The notes: generated by a model not told the origin, from the letters alone. Shown: positions 1-7,085, counted from the first letter of the stretch. The stretch is DNA of 13,039 nucleotides from Lachnospiraceae bacterium (GCA_017620055.1 JAFZRD010000112.1:1-13039); one strand, 5' to 3'. Numbers and translations are program-made.

Positions 1-265
1 CCTGAAGGTTATGTCCTTCACCGGGAATGTAGCTTGTAACTTCGATACCGTTTGAAAGACGTACTCTGGCGATCTTACGAAGAGCTGAGTTAGGCTTCTT
101 GGGGGTAGCTGTCTTAACAGCAGTGCACACGCCACGCTTCTGCGGAGAAGCGGTATCGATCGGCTTCTTGTGAAGAGAGTTAAATCCCTTACCGAGAGCA
201 GGTGCCGTAGACTTCTTGACAGAAGTTTCTCTACCCTTTCTTACTAACTGGTTAAATGTTGGCAT
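1..265 (-). CDS. rpsL: 30S ribosomal protein S12, 5' part (runs off the window)
   Basis: S12 sits in the decoding centre of the 30S subunit and contributes to translational accuracy. The first 88 codons are visible, against about 137-140 residues for the family, and the gene continues past the left edge. The N-terminus [15 protein letters not shown], the block [13 protein letters not shown] and the block [17 protein letters not shown] are diagnostic. Lys56, the classic streptomycin-resistance position in TPKKPNS, is the wild-type lysine. The ATG at 263-265 follows a strong site, AAGGAGGTG (272-280), with a 6-base gap. It is transcribed from its own consensus promoter at 335-363 rather than from rpoBC. 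The rest of the usual str operon (rpsG, fusA, tuf) would lie to the left, outside the window. Identification is certain. Confidence 0.98.
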   Translation of the reverse strand, partial: MPTFNQLVRKGRETSVKKSTAPALGKGFNSLHKKPIDTASPQKRGVCTAVKTATPKKPNSALRKIARVRLSNGIEVTSYIPGEGHNLQ

Positions 266-310
266 TCTTTTCACCTCCTTACGTTTATACTTTTAAACAC
301 ACAAAAACAA

Positions 311-326
311 GCACATTTTCATGCGC
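311..326 (-). promoter_or_regulatory. Stem-loop at the 5' end of the rpsL leader
   Basis: On the minus strand, GCGCAT and ATGTGC can pair over six positions (one G-U) around a GAAA loop, a GNRA-type tetraloop. The predicted transcription start, 6-7 bases past the -10 box, is at about 328-329, so the hairpin would begin within 2-3 bases of the mRNA 5' end. Such 5' hairpins are known to stabilise some bacterial mRNAs; that role here is inference. A second weak pairing (GTTTA/TAAAC) lies between it and the ribosome binding site. Confidence 0.4.
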
Positions 327-334
327 GCTTTTCG

Positions 335-363
335 ATTATACGTACTAATTTGGGGGATGTCAA
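335..363 (-). promoter_or_regulatory. Perfect sigma-A promoter of rpsL
   Basis: On the minus strand there is TTGACA (358-363), a 17-base spacer, then TATAAT (335-340): an exact match to the housekeeping consensus at optimal spacing. Just upstream, T5 (378-382) and A5 (368-372) tracts could act as an UP-like element. The -35 box lies only about 20 bases past the PilT gene stop codon. The leader to the rpsL ATG is about 63 bases. It is well placed to give strong, independent expression of the ribosomal protein genes. Confidence 0.9.
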
Positions 364-384
364 GGACTTTTTGCCGTAAAAACC

Positions 385-1455
385 TTACTTATTCAGCATT
401 CCGATCTTCTTCTGAAGCAGCTCGGCATTTGTGGCATAGGTAAGAGCAGTCTTGTCCGTGATCTTCCCTTCCTTATAAAGATTGAGAAGACTCGTGTCCA
501 TGGCGATCATATCATCCGCAGCGGAAGCGTAGATCATTCCGTCGATCTGGTGAACCTTGGATTCCCTGATCATGTTCCTGATCGCGGGCGTAAGTGTCAT
601 GATCTCGAATGCGGGAACAAGACCGCCGTCCGTTGAGGGAACGAGCTGCTGTGATACGACTGCCTGGAGGACCATTGACAGCTGAAGTGCTATCTGATGC
701 TGCTGGTTGGGCGGGAATGCATCGATGATACGGTCGATCGTATTTGATGCACCTATCGTATGAAGGGTCGACAGGATCAGATGACCCGTCTCAGCCGCGG
801 TCATTGCAACGTTCATCGTCTCATAGTCACGCATCTCACCGAGAAGGATGACATCGGGGCTCTGACGCAGCGATGCGCGAAGTGCCGTAAGATAACTTTC
901 CGTATCGGTGACAACTTCTCTCTGGCTGACTATGCTCTGCTTGTGCATGTGAAGATACTCGAGAGGATCTTCAAGCGTTATGATATGCGCATGTCTGGTC
1001 GTATTGATATGATCGATCATACATGCGAGCGTCGTTGATTTTCCGCTTCCGGCGGGACCTGTAACAAGGACCATGCCCTTCTTCTTGTCGGCAAATTCGA
1101 TTATGTTCTGCGGTATGTTGCGCTCCGCAGGATCGGGTATATTGAATGTGATGACCCTGATAACGGCTGAGAGCGAACCTCTCTGCTTGTATGTGTTGAT
1201 ACGGAAACGCGCAACGCCTCTTATCGCGAACGAGAAGTCATCGTCACCGTTCTTCTGGAGCCTTGTCATGTCACGGCCGCCCGCAAGCTCATATATCTCC
1301 GTGATCAGCACGGCCGTATCCGCAGGCATGAGCTTTCCTTCGCTCTCTTCAACGAACACGCCTTTTCTCTTATATGATAACGGCAGACCTGCAACTATGA
1401 ATATGTCCGATGCACCGTCCTGGGTGATTTTTGCTAAGGTTTCTTCAACAGCCAT
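385..1455 (-). CDS. pilT: PilT-type ATPase (type IV pilus retraction family)
   Basis: A 356-residue hexameric-ATPase family protein of the PilT/GspE superfamily, thought to act on the cytoplasmic face of the pilus platform and pull pilins back into the membrane. Walker A is GPAGSGKST (133-141), the Asp box is around HIITLEDPLEY (157-167), Walker B is DVILLGEMRD (201-210) with catalytic Glu207, and the His box spans AETGHLILSTLH (221-232). AIRNMIRE (291-298) matches the AIRNLIRE motif typical of PilT rather than PilB/GspE, and the long N-terminal domain and cysteine zinc motif of PilB are absent. The ATG at 1453-1455 is chosen because AGAAGGAGA sits 5-6 bases before it; an in-frame extension to 1557 would run back through the upstream gene. 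It is the last gene of the operon, 14 bases after its neighbour. No PilB is visible, so it might serve as the only motor. Confidence 0.93.
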   Translation of the reverse strand: MAVEETLAKITQDGASDIFIVAGLPLSYKRKGVFVEESEGKLMPADTAVLITEIYELAGGRDMTRLQKNGDDDFSFAIRGVARFRINTYKQRGSLSAVIRVITFNIPDPAERNIPQNIIEFADKKKGMVLVTGPAGSGKSTTLACMIDHINTTRHAHIITLEDPLEYLHMHKQSIVSQREVVTDTESYLTALRASLRQSPDVILLGEMRDYETMNVAMTAAETGHLILSTLHTIGASNTIDRIIDAFPPNQQHQIALQLSMVLQAVVSQQLVPSTDGGLVPAFEIMTLTPAIRNMIRESKVHQIDGMIYASAADDMIAMDTSLLNLYKEGKITDKTALTYATNAELLQKKIGMLNK

Positions 1456-1469
1456 GATAGTCTCCTTCT

Positions 1470-1985
1470 TTACTGGAACAGCAGTTTCGCGCCGGACTCG
1501 CCCTTTGCTCCGTCCTTGACCTTGTCGAGCCACTCCCTGTTCACGTTGGTCGTCCACCTGTCGATCTTGAACAGGCTGTCGTCCTCAACGTCGGGGTAAT
1601 GAACCCGCAGCGCCACATTCAGATTCTGACCGTTCGTGACCGCTATCGTATAGGAAAGGATCTTGTCTCCGCCCGGTCCGTCCGTGCACTCAATCTTGTC
1701 ATTATCCGCAAACAGGGCATCAACCCCGTTTATGTATTCTTCCTCATTTGCCGATGAGCCGAGATGCTTTGACAAAAGCGCCTCGATGTTTGCGAGGTAT
1801 ATCTCCGCCATCCTGTTCGCATCGTAGTAGCTCGCCGTCCTGTCAGCCGCCTCTTTTGAGAGCACATAATCCGACCTTGCCGACATATATGAAAGGGCAG
1901 CAAAAGTAACGAGTGCGAGGAGCACGAACGTCACGAGTATTGAACTTGTTCCGATATTGATGCCTCCGGAATGCTTTTTATCCAT
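1470..1985 (-). CDS. Single-helix pilin-like envelope protein of the pilus operon (171 aa)
   Basis: Function unknown. A short N-terminus (MDKKHSGGINIGTSS) precedes one hydrophobic helix at about residues 14-34, then a long predicted helix (about 35-75) and a soluble domain outside the membrane that ends near a Trp-rich stretch (IDRWTTNVNREWLD). The general shape is that of a type IV pilin, but there is no canonical Gly-Phe-Thr-Leu-Ile-Glu cleavage motif. I remember similar GINIGTSSILVTF proteins from Lachnospiraceae, unnamed. The ATG follows AAAGGGG with a 7-base gap. It starts three bases after the upstream gene's stop and ends 14 bases before pilT, which fits co-transcription and a structural or minor-pilin role. 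The role is inferred from context. Confidence 0.8.
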   Translation of the reverse strand: MDKKHSGGINIGTSSILVTFVLLALVTFAALSYMSARSDYVLSKEAADRTASYYDANRMAEIYLANIEALLSKHLGSSANEEEYINGVDALFADNDKIECTDGPGGDKILSYTIAVTNGQNLNVALRVHYPDVEDDSLFKIDRWTTNVNREWLDKVKDGAKGESGAKLLFQ

Positions 1986-1988
1986 CTG

Positions 1989-2429
1989 TTACCCCTTTGT
2001 CCTGTTCATATATTTCGTCGCATTGAGCGTATATATGTCTTTGTAGTCGGACAGCCTGACTACCCTTACTTCCATGTTCTGTATCGCGCCGTTCGGGGAC
2101 ATGGTCACGTCACTGACATATGCCGCCTCGGAGAACTCACACACGTCAAAATCCTCATTGTAGAACACTTCGAAGAATCCTTCTCCGCCGTGTACCGCAC
2201 TCGGATAGTGTTCGAGCACCGAATCGATGTCGCCGTCGGTCGCACGCATTACCTCGGCGAATCCCTGTGCGATCGAAACCGCCTCGTTGAGTTCCACCGT
2301 CTCCTTCGTCATGACATGACTCGTCACGAAAAGCTTAACGCATACCGCACCGCAGGCTGCGAACAGAAGTATCGTTATGATCAGTTCCATCAGGAACAGT
2401 GATGTTTTGGACTTGAGATATTTATTCAT
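1989..2429 (-). CDS. Pilin-like protein with an ELII-type hydrophobic N-terminus (146 aa)
   Basis: Function unknown; probably a minor pilin or pseudopilin-like component. The N-terminus reads MNKYLKSKTSLFLMELIITI, a basic leader running straight into a hydrophobic helix with a Glu near its start. Of the four small proteins here it comes closest to the type IV prepilin pattern, but Ser replaces the Gly before the expected peptidase cut. The helix spans about residues 9-33 and holds two Cys; the rest is a soluble domain. The ATG at 2427-2429 overlaps the upstream gene's end by 8 bases. An ATG at 2435 is also possible, while an in-frame start at 2462 would put 11 extra residues inside the neighbour. 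No good Shine-Dalgarno precedes any of them, so translational coupling is likely. Confidence 0.78.
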   Translation of the reverse strand: MNKYLKSKTSLFLMELIITILLFAACGAVCVKLFVTSHVMTKETVELNEAVSIAQGFAEVMRATDGDIDSVLEHYPSAVHGGEGFFEVFYNEDFDVCEFSEAAYVSDVTMSPNGAIQNMEVRVVRLSDYKDIYTLNATKYMNRTKG

Positions 2430-2943
2430 CGTCATCACCGTCCGTTCCGCTGTAGAGAGCAACGAAGAACTCCGTCTTCTCGTTGTTCATGTCGACAATG
2501 TTGAAGTGATACAGCGAATCGCTTTCCTTCCTTACGGAAAAATCCTTTATCGCAAGTATGTTGGTTCCCGTATTATAGTCAAAATCATTTGACGCATCCG
2601 TTGTATATTCCTTGAGGTATCCGTCCGCCACGAACATATATGTGACATATGTCCTGCCTCCGACTTCCTGATAGAGCTTTAATACCGAGTGATCCCCGTC
2701 CTCCCTGAGGGAATGGAGATCCGCAACATCGGCTCCGCCGGTATAATCGTGCGACCTGATCTTCTCGGTCACGTACGACATCGCGGTACGCTTCTCGTAG
2801 TTCGTGTTCATGTTTGAGACAGTGCTCTTGTATATCTGCGCGCCGAAGAGCACGACGAACAGAGCCGTTATGGCAAATGCACCAAACAGCGCAAGTATGA
2901 ACAGAAAATCAACTATCGATTTGTTTCTCTTTGCAAAATTCAT
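2422..2943 (-). CDS. Single-helix pilin-like protein, possibly DUF4860 (173 aa)
   Basis: Function unknown. The N-terminus has basic residues (MNFAKRNKS), one hydrophobic helix at about 11-34, then a soluble region of about 135 residues rich in beta-type sequence, ending in the acidic GTDGDDDE. From memory it resembles the DUF4860 proteins found beside pilus-like genes in Clostridia; a profile search would be needed to confirm this. There is no prepilin cleavage motif. The ATG overlaps the upstream stop in a 4-base ATGA, and its own stop overlaps the downstream gene, so translation of these small genes is probably coupled. The place between GspF and PilT suggests a component of the filament or of its membrane assembly. 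Confidence 0.78.
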   Translation of the reverse strand: MNFAKRNKSIVDFLFILALFGAFAITALFVVLFGAQIYKSTVSNMNTNYEKRTAMSYVTEKIRSHDYTGGADVADLHSLREDGDHSVLKLYQEVGGRTYVTYMFVADGYLKEYTTDASNDFDYNTGTNILAIKDFSVRKESDSLYHFNIVDMNNEKTEFFVALYSGTDGDDDE

Positions 2944-3278
2944 TTTCCGCTCTTCTCCAGGATCGTAACGGACGGCATGATATTGTCACCCACGGGTACG
3001 TAATCGACGAGATACTTGTCCTTGTCGTACGTCAGTCCGTAATGGTCTTCTATATAGGAAAGGCTCGGCGGATAATATCCTTCGATGGCATAGCAGTGGA
3101 TGATATCCTTGCTCACTGCATCCGTGAGTATGTCCTTCTGGTCCTTCGACGAGGTCGATGCGATGAACGATATGCCCACAAGGAAAATCGCAATGATGAG
3201 CACAAAGAAGAACACCGAGAAGTTGACCGATTCCGTTATTCTTTTTTTCAGGCTTGGTCTGTTGAATCTGTTGTTCAT
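2940..3278 (-). CDS. Small pilin-like membrane protein with a GYYPPSL motif (112 aa)
   Basis: Function unknown. A basic N-terminus (MNNRFNRPSLKKR) is followed by one hydrophobic helix at about 19-40 and a small outer domain of about 70 residues. The stretch GYYPPSLSYIEDHYGL (67-82) resembles the conserved segment just after the N-terminal helix of many small pseudopilins, where 'G.YP.sl..L...yg' is common; this is the best hint of pilin kinship. No prepilin cleavage motif is present. The start codon lies in a 4-base ATGA overlap with the GspF gene stop and has no clear Shine-Dalgarno, so it is probably translated by coupling. Likely a minor pilin; moderately sure. Confidence 0.78.
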   Translation of the reverse strand: MNNRFNRPSLKKRITESVNFSVFFFVLIIAIFLVGISFIASTSSKDQKDILTDAVSKDIIHCYAIEGYYPPSLSYIEDHYGLTYDKDKYLVDYVPVGDNIMPSVTILEKSGK

Positions 3279-4327
3279 CCGATACTACCCATTACTCCCA
3301 TGAGAGGCAACATTACCGACAGCAGTATGAGACATACGACTACCGACAGTATGATAACGAGCGTGGGCTCGAGAACCGAAATGAGATTGGTGATCTTCTC
3401 GTCCACTTCCTCGTCGTATCCGACAGCTATCTTTTCAAGGACCTTGTCGACCGAACCCGTTCTGAATCCGACCGAGATCATCCTCGAATACATGTTGGAG
3501 AATATGCCCGCCGAACAGAGGGCATCCGCAAACGATGAACCGTTCGCCATATATTCCTTACTCTTGCCGATCTTCTCGACCATGTCGCTGTTGTCGACAA
3601 GATTCGATACCATGTTAAGACTCTCGTCCGTATCAAGTCCTGCACTCATCGTAAGTGCCATACCCGAGGCAAACCTTCCCGCGGCGATCTTGTCATAAAG
3701 ACTCCTTGTCACAACAAACTTCGAGAGGAATCCGCGCATCTTCGCCCTGCCCTTTCCGGTCTTGGTGAACACGAAGATCAGTGCAACGAGAACGGCAGCG
3801 ACGATAACGATAACAAGCGCATACTTGCTGACGGCATTTCCGAAGTTGAGCATACCTTTGGAAAATCCCGTCATCTCGGAACCGAGCTGTTTGAACACAT
3901 CATTGAATATCGGAAGGACCTTGACCACGAGCACAAGGATGACAATAAGCATCATACCGACGATGAGCATCGGGTAGGTAACGGCACTCTTGATGCCTCT
4001 TGCAACATTCTCCTCTCGGTTATAATGGAAAGCCAGTGCTCTCATTACCTCTTCGAGCTTACCTGACTGCTCGCCTATCTCTATCATATCAAGAGCATAT
4101 TTGGGAAATACTCCCGAAGCTTCAACCGAATGATGGAACGTGTCACCTTCGTTACACTTGTCCAGGATCGTCTGAAGGATCTCGCGACCCTCATCCGTTG
4201 TCGCGTCTTCAAGCATGATGGAGATTCCTTCCATTGCGGATATACCCGCATTCAATATCATGGCTATCTGATCGCAGAACATGGACAGTTCCTGATTGTT
4301 TAGAAGCTTTTTGCTGTTGCTGCTCAT
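3275..4327 (-). CDS. Type II secretion/type IV pilus platform protein, GspF/PilC family
   Basis: Inner-membrane platform on which pilus-type ATPases act and around which pilins are moved in or out of the membrane. The length of 350 residues is slightly short for the family (about 400). Two T2SSF domains are visible, at about 14-139 and 214-340. Each carries the repeated helical motif: IEIGEQSGKLEEVM at 82-95 and SVGFRTGSVDKVLEKIA at 285-301. Hydrophobic segments lie at about 115-140, 168-188 and 320-345, the usual three-span layout. The ATG follows a strong AGGAGG (4336-4341) with an 8-base gap, 24 bases after the lipoprotein gene. It is followed by four pilin-like genes and pilT. The family is clear; whether it serves a pilus, a pseudopilus or DNA uptake cannot be told. 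Confidence 0.93.
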   Translation of the reverse strand: MSSNSKKLLNNQELSMFCDQIAMILNAGISAMEGISIMLEDATTDEGREILQTILDKCNEGDTFHHSVEASGVFPKYALDMIEIGEQSGKLEEVMRALAFHYNREENVARGIKSAVTYPMLIVGMMLIVILVLVVKVLPIFNDVFKQLGSEMTGFSKGMLNFGNAVSKYALVIVIVAAVLVALIFVFTKTGKGRAKMRGFLSKFVVTRSLYDKIAAGRFASGMALTMSAGLDTDESLNMVSNLVDNSDMVEKIGKSKEYMANGSSFADALCSAGIFSNMYSRMISVGFRTGSVDKVLEKIAVGYDEEVDEKITNLISVLEPTLVIILSVVVCLILLSVMLPLMGVMGSIG

Positions 4328-4351
4328 TTGTTATTCCTCCTATAGCGGCAT

Positions 4352-5302
4352 CTAGTATATATACTTCGTAGTGTAATTATTTCCGTCGCCTATAAAGCTT
4401 TTGATCTTCTTGGTTCCCGCGTTTGCCGCGAATGTCGGATCCATAAGGGTCCAGTCGACTCCGTCGAACTCGATGATCCCGTTGATCCATCCTTCATCCT
4501 CAATATATGAGGTGATCCATGCATGATATGCATCACCCGCATATCCGAACTCAAGTCTTGTCGGTATCCTCTGACTCCTGAGCATGGCCGCCATAAGAGC
4601 CGCATAATCGAAACAGATACCTTTCTTCTCCTTGAGTACCATGTCGACGTTCGGAACATAGTCGGGCTTGACCGTGGCAGCTCTCTCATGATCGTATGTT
4701 ATGTTCTTGACCACATAATCATAGACGGCTGCGATCACTTCTATATCGGATCCCTTGCCTGCCGCAAGTTCTTTGCCGAGCTGTACGACATCGGCATTGA
4801 TATCAAACTGAACATAGAGATTCGGATACAGATAAGGAAGATACTTGTCCGGCATCGTAACGTCGATGGTCTCCGCAAACTTTGTCGCGTACATTCCTTC
4901 ATCTCCCATTCCCTCATATGCGATGACCGTATATGTGCCGTCACCGAGGGAAAGCGGGACTACCGAATCACCTGCGGGAATGATGTATGTGTATGTAACG
5001 CTGTCGTTACAGTTCAGCTGGATCTTGATATCCTGTATCTCGCCGGTGCTCTTGACATACAGATAACCGTCCGCGCTGTTCGTTGCATCGACTATAAGCT
5101 CATCGCCTCCGAAGACCAGCTCACCTCCCGCAACGGGAGTGAGGCACTTGGGCTCATTACTCCTGTTCGCTTCCGATGCGATCTTCTCTATTTTGAGCTC
5201 GGTATCCTGCGGGCCCGAATCGGAGCATGCACAAAGCGTCAGTGCCGTAACGAGCAGGACTGACATCAGTATGTTCTTATTTGGATAAAACTGCTTGAAC
5301 AA
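4352..5302 (-). CDS. Lipoprotein with a transglutaminase-like domain
   Basis: A predicted surface lipoprotein of 316 residues. The N-terminus has a Lys, a hydrophobic stretch and a lipobox-like LCAC; Cys26 would be the lipidated residue. Residues about 45-165 look like beta-rich domains, followed by a transglutaminase/cysteine-protease fold whose triad is visible: Cys230 in KGICFDYAALM, His260 in AYHAWI and Asp288 in LMDPTF. Enzymes of this fold act as peptidases or cross-link proteins; the substrate is unknown. Start choice: a GTG at 5308 abuts the ribosome site, whereas TTG at 5300-5302 has GGAGGG five bases upstream. An ATG at 5266 also keeps the signal peptide but lacks a site. It overlaps the single-span protein gene and precedes gspF, tying it to the operon. 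It might process or cross-link surface fibres, which is inference. Confidence 0.87.
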   Translation of the reverse strand: MFKQFYPNKNILMSVLLVTALTLCACSDSGPQDTELKIEKIASEANRSNEPKCLTPVAGGELVFGGDELIVDATNSADGYLYVKSTGEIQDIKIQLNCNDSVTYTYIIPAGDSVVPLSLGDGTYTVIAYEGMGDEGMYATKFAETIDVTMPDKYLPYLYPNLYVQFDINADVVQLGKELAAGKGSDIEVIAAVYDYVVKNITYDHERAATVKPDYVPNVDMVLKEKKGICFDYAALMAAMLRSQRIPTRLEFGYAGDAYHAWITSYIEDEGWINGIIEFDGVDWTLMDPTFAANAGTKKIKSFIGDGNNYTTKYIY

Positions 5303-5765
5303 TTCCACCCTCCGTGTCGGGAATATATATATTGAGCGTACCCTTCTCGAACCGGAATCTTACCGTACCGCTCCTGTCCGAATCGATCGGATATATGATC
5401 GCTCCGTTTTCTCTTCTGGCGTATATCCCGTCATAATCTATGTTGCTGCCCGTTATCTGCATAACAAAGCATTCGTTTTCCTCATCAAGATAGTGATTCG
5501 TGACCGTGATATCGGTCTTGTGAGGTCTGCTGCTTCCGTCGTCGCGTACCATATAGAAGGCGACAGGACTGAGGAGTATGAGAACGAGCAGGGCAACGGA
5601 CATCCATTTGCCCGCTTTGACTAGTGTCGTATTTGCGATATTCTTAAACAGCAGCGCATCCAGTGACTGTGTGTTGGGTGTCTGCTCGCAGGCCGCGAAG
5701 ACGTTTTGAAGTGCTTCGTTCGCTGCTTTTCTGTTTATACTGTATGTCTTGTTTCTTCTAAACAT
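5277..5765 (-). CDS. Single-span membrane protein, candidate anti-sigma factor
   Basis: A 162-residue protein of no recognised family. About 52 mostly helical residues lie on the cytoplasmic side, one hydrophobic helix follows (about 52-73, MSVALLVLILLSPVAFYMV), and the outer domain of about 87 residues looks all-beta (DITVTNHYLDEENECFVMQI and on). A single-span protein encoded directly after, and overlapping, an ECF sigma gene is the normal arrangement for an anti-sigma factor. The zinc-binding HxxxCxxC anti-sigma motif is absent, so if it is one, it is of another class. The ATG at 5763-5765 has AAAGGGG seven bases upstream; an ATG at 5771 lies only one base after it. It overlaps the sigma gene by 8 bases. 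The role is inferred from position and topology. Confidence 0.72.
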   Translation of the reverse strand: MFRRNKTYSINRKAANEALQNVFAACEQTPNTQSLDALLFKNIANTTLVKAGKWMSVALLVLILLSPVAFYMVRDDGSSRPHKTDITVTNHYLDEENECFVMQITGSNIDYDGIYARRENGAIIYPIDSDRSGTVRFRFEKGTLNIYIPDTEGGIVQAVLSK

Positions 5766-6330
5766 CTTCATTCCCCTTTCTGAGCATTATCTTCAACCTG
5801 TCTCTGGCTGATATCAGGTACCGCTTTACGCTGCTTCTCGAACACGACAGCGCCGAGGCTATGTCCTCCAGCTTCATGTCGTTGTAGTAGCGCATGACGA
5901 CTACCTGTTGCTCGTTAAAGGGAAGAGACATTATCGCTTCCTTTAACCTCGATGTTTCATCGGCCGTCTCCGTTTGCTCCTCCGGATTATGATCGATGTA
6001 ATCATCGCTTACGAGTTCCAGCAGTTCGGGATTATTCTCTCCGTATTCCTGCCGGTTCTTGCGTTCCATGTCGTAACAGACCCGGAAACATATCTGATTC
6101 AACCATGCAACGAACAGTGTCGGCTCTTTTATCCCCGAAATATTACGCAGCGCGAGGATGTATGTTTCCTGCAGGGCATCCTGCGCGAGATTCATATCTC
6201 GCAGGTAGTGTGCCGCGTAATTGAATGTATGCTGGTATGTGATCGCATACAGTTCGGCGAAGGCATCACTGTCTCCTCTTTGCGATTTTTGGACGAGCCG
6301 TCCTATATAGGCATGATTAAAATCAGCCAT
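5758..6330 (-). CDS. ECF-type RNA polymerase sigma factor
   Basis: A 190-residue sigma-70 family protein holding only regions 2 and 4. Region 2 covers about 21-92, with DAFAELYAITYQHTFNYA and the DALQETYILAL segment that binds the core clamp. A linker rich in Glu/Asp follows (about 93-125). Region 4 covers about 127-180, including LPFNEQQVVVMRYYNDM and the helix-turn-helix LEDIASALSCSRSSVKRYL that reads the -35 element. No region 1 or 3 is present. The ATG lies two bases after the stop of the GGDEF-like gene, with AAGGTG overlapping that gene's end. The overlapping downstream gene may encode its anti-sigma factor. Targets are unknown; a weak ECF-like sequence lies before the divergent gene at 7211. 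Confidence 0.93.
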   Translation of the reverse strand: MADFNHAYIGRLVQKSQRGDSDAFAELYAITYQHTFNYAAHYLRDMNLAQDALQETYILALRNISGIKEPTLFVAWLNQICFRVCYDMERKNRQEYGENNPELLELVSDDYIDHNPEEQTETADETSRLKEAIMSLPFNEQQVVVMRYYNDMKLEDIASALSCSRSSVKRYLISARDRLKIMLRKGNEDV

Positions 6331-6332
6331 TC

Positions 6333-7031
6333 TTACACCTTGGAATAACCGTACAGTTTTGCAACGAGCTCTCTGAAATCGGTCACGCCGGCCGCCTCGT
6401 TGAGTATTTTCGAAACAGCGATCCTGATCTCATATCCGCCCGAAGTCTTATTGTAAAGAGTTATCTCTTTCTCAAGCTCCGCCGCAAATTTATCCATCTT
6501 CTCATTGCTGCAGTTCTCTATAACGACAAGGAATTCGTTTCCGTTGTTCCTGCCGACGAATCCGTAATAGGCGCTTATCCTCTCAACCATCGAGGAGAAC
6601 TCCTTGAGCGCAACGTTTCCGCTGCTCCTGCCGTGATCCTGATTGATCTCGTCAAGGTTCTCTATACGGATCAGGGCGCATCCCAGAGCAGATATATCCT
6701 GCTCTCCTTCATACTTCTCAAATATCTGGTCGCAGGAGAATCTGTTCGGAATACCGGTAAGTGCGTCAACATACACAGCTCTCTTGAGAACATGATCATG
6801 AACTATGTGACCTTCGAGCAGTCTGAAATCCATGATAATGCATGCAACACTGTAGATCATGAATGCCCACAGGAAAACACATATCGTGAGAAGTACCTTA
6901 TTGGAGAACACGCTGCCTCTTAAATTGTCATCAAGAAATATAAAGAGAAAAAAACAGATCGCAAATATTACAAGAAGTGCCAGCTGAATGAACTTGAACA
7001 TCTTGTAGCTTTTGAAATAATCGTCTCTCAT
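6333..7031 (-). CDS. Two-span membrane protein with degenerate GGDEF domain
   Basis: A 232-residue protein with two hydrophobic helices (about 12-33 and 45-68) and a diguanylate-cyclase-fold domain (about 86-232). DALTGIPNRF (89-98) is the standard domain start. The catalytic signature, however, reads NGNEF (163-167) instead of GGDEF, so the metal-binding acidic third position is Asn165. The usual D-x-D before F/L-K-x-I-N is Arg122-x-Glu124, and the closing A-D-x-A-L-Y becomes VAKLY. No RxxD inhibitory site precedes the signature. It is therefore probably unable to make c-di-GMP and may be a nucleotide-binding or structural regulator. It is the first gene of the operon. Only AGGGG, 13 bases before the ATG, resembles a ribosome site, so translation may be weak. 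Confidence 0.88.
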   Translation of the reverse strand: MRDDYFKSYKMFKFIQLALLVIFAICFFLFIFLDDNLRGSVFSNKVLLTICVFLWAFMIYSVACIIMDFRLLEGHIVHDHVLKRAVYVDALTGIPNRFSCDQIFEKYEGEQDISALGCALIRIENLDEINQDHGRSSGNVALKEFSSMVERISAYYGFVGRNNGNEFLVVIENCSNEKMDKFAAELEKEITLYNKTSGGYEIRIAVSKILNEAAGVTDFRELVAKLYGYSKV

Positions 7032-7085
7032 TTCTGCCGTTTTACCCCTGATCAGTTTCGCTTGAATTCACACCAAATCCAGTAT

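Noticed and set aside
368..382. TTTTT/AAAAA pairing after the PilT gene stop as a terminator
   Set aside because: The stem is only five A-T pairs with no G-C and no T-run. It is better read as AT tracts upstream of the rpsL promoter. The pilus operon may therefore read through into rpsL.
1456..1557. A longer N-terminus (34 extra codons) for the PilT protein
   Set aside because: The extension reads through the end of the upstream gene, is very Arg-rich and unlike PilT. A strong AGAAGGAGA site directly precedes the ATG at 1455, where the PilT-like sequence begins.
2931..3698. Open frame of 255 codons on the plus strand opposite the GspF and small pilin-like genes
   Set aside because: It is antisense to several well-supported, translationally coupled genes, has no recognisable domain, and is a shadow frame.
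385..4327. The cluster as a competence comG-type operon
   Set aside because: ComGA is a GspE/PilB-type ATPase encoded first and ComGC has a canonical prepilin motif. Here the ATPase is PilT-type and last, and no canonical prepilin is present.
4390..4689. Alternative minus-strand frame within the lipoprotein gene
   Set aside because: It overlaps the region coding for the transglutaminase triad in another frame, is rich in Arg and Ser, and has no start signal.
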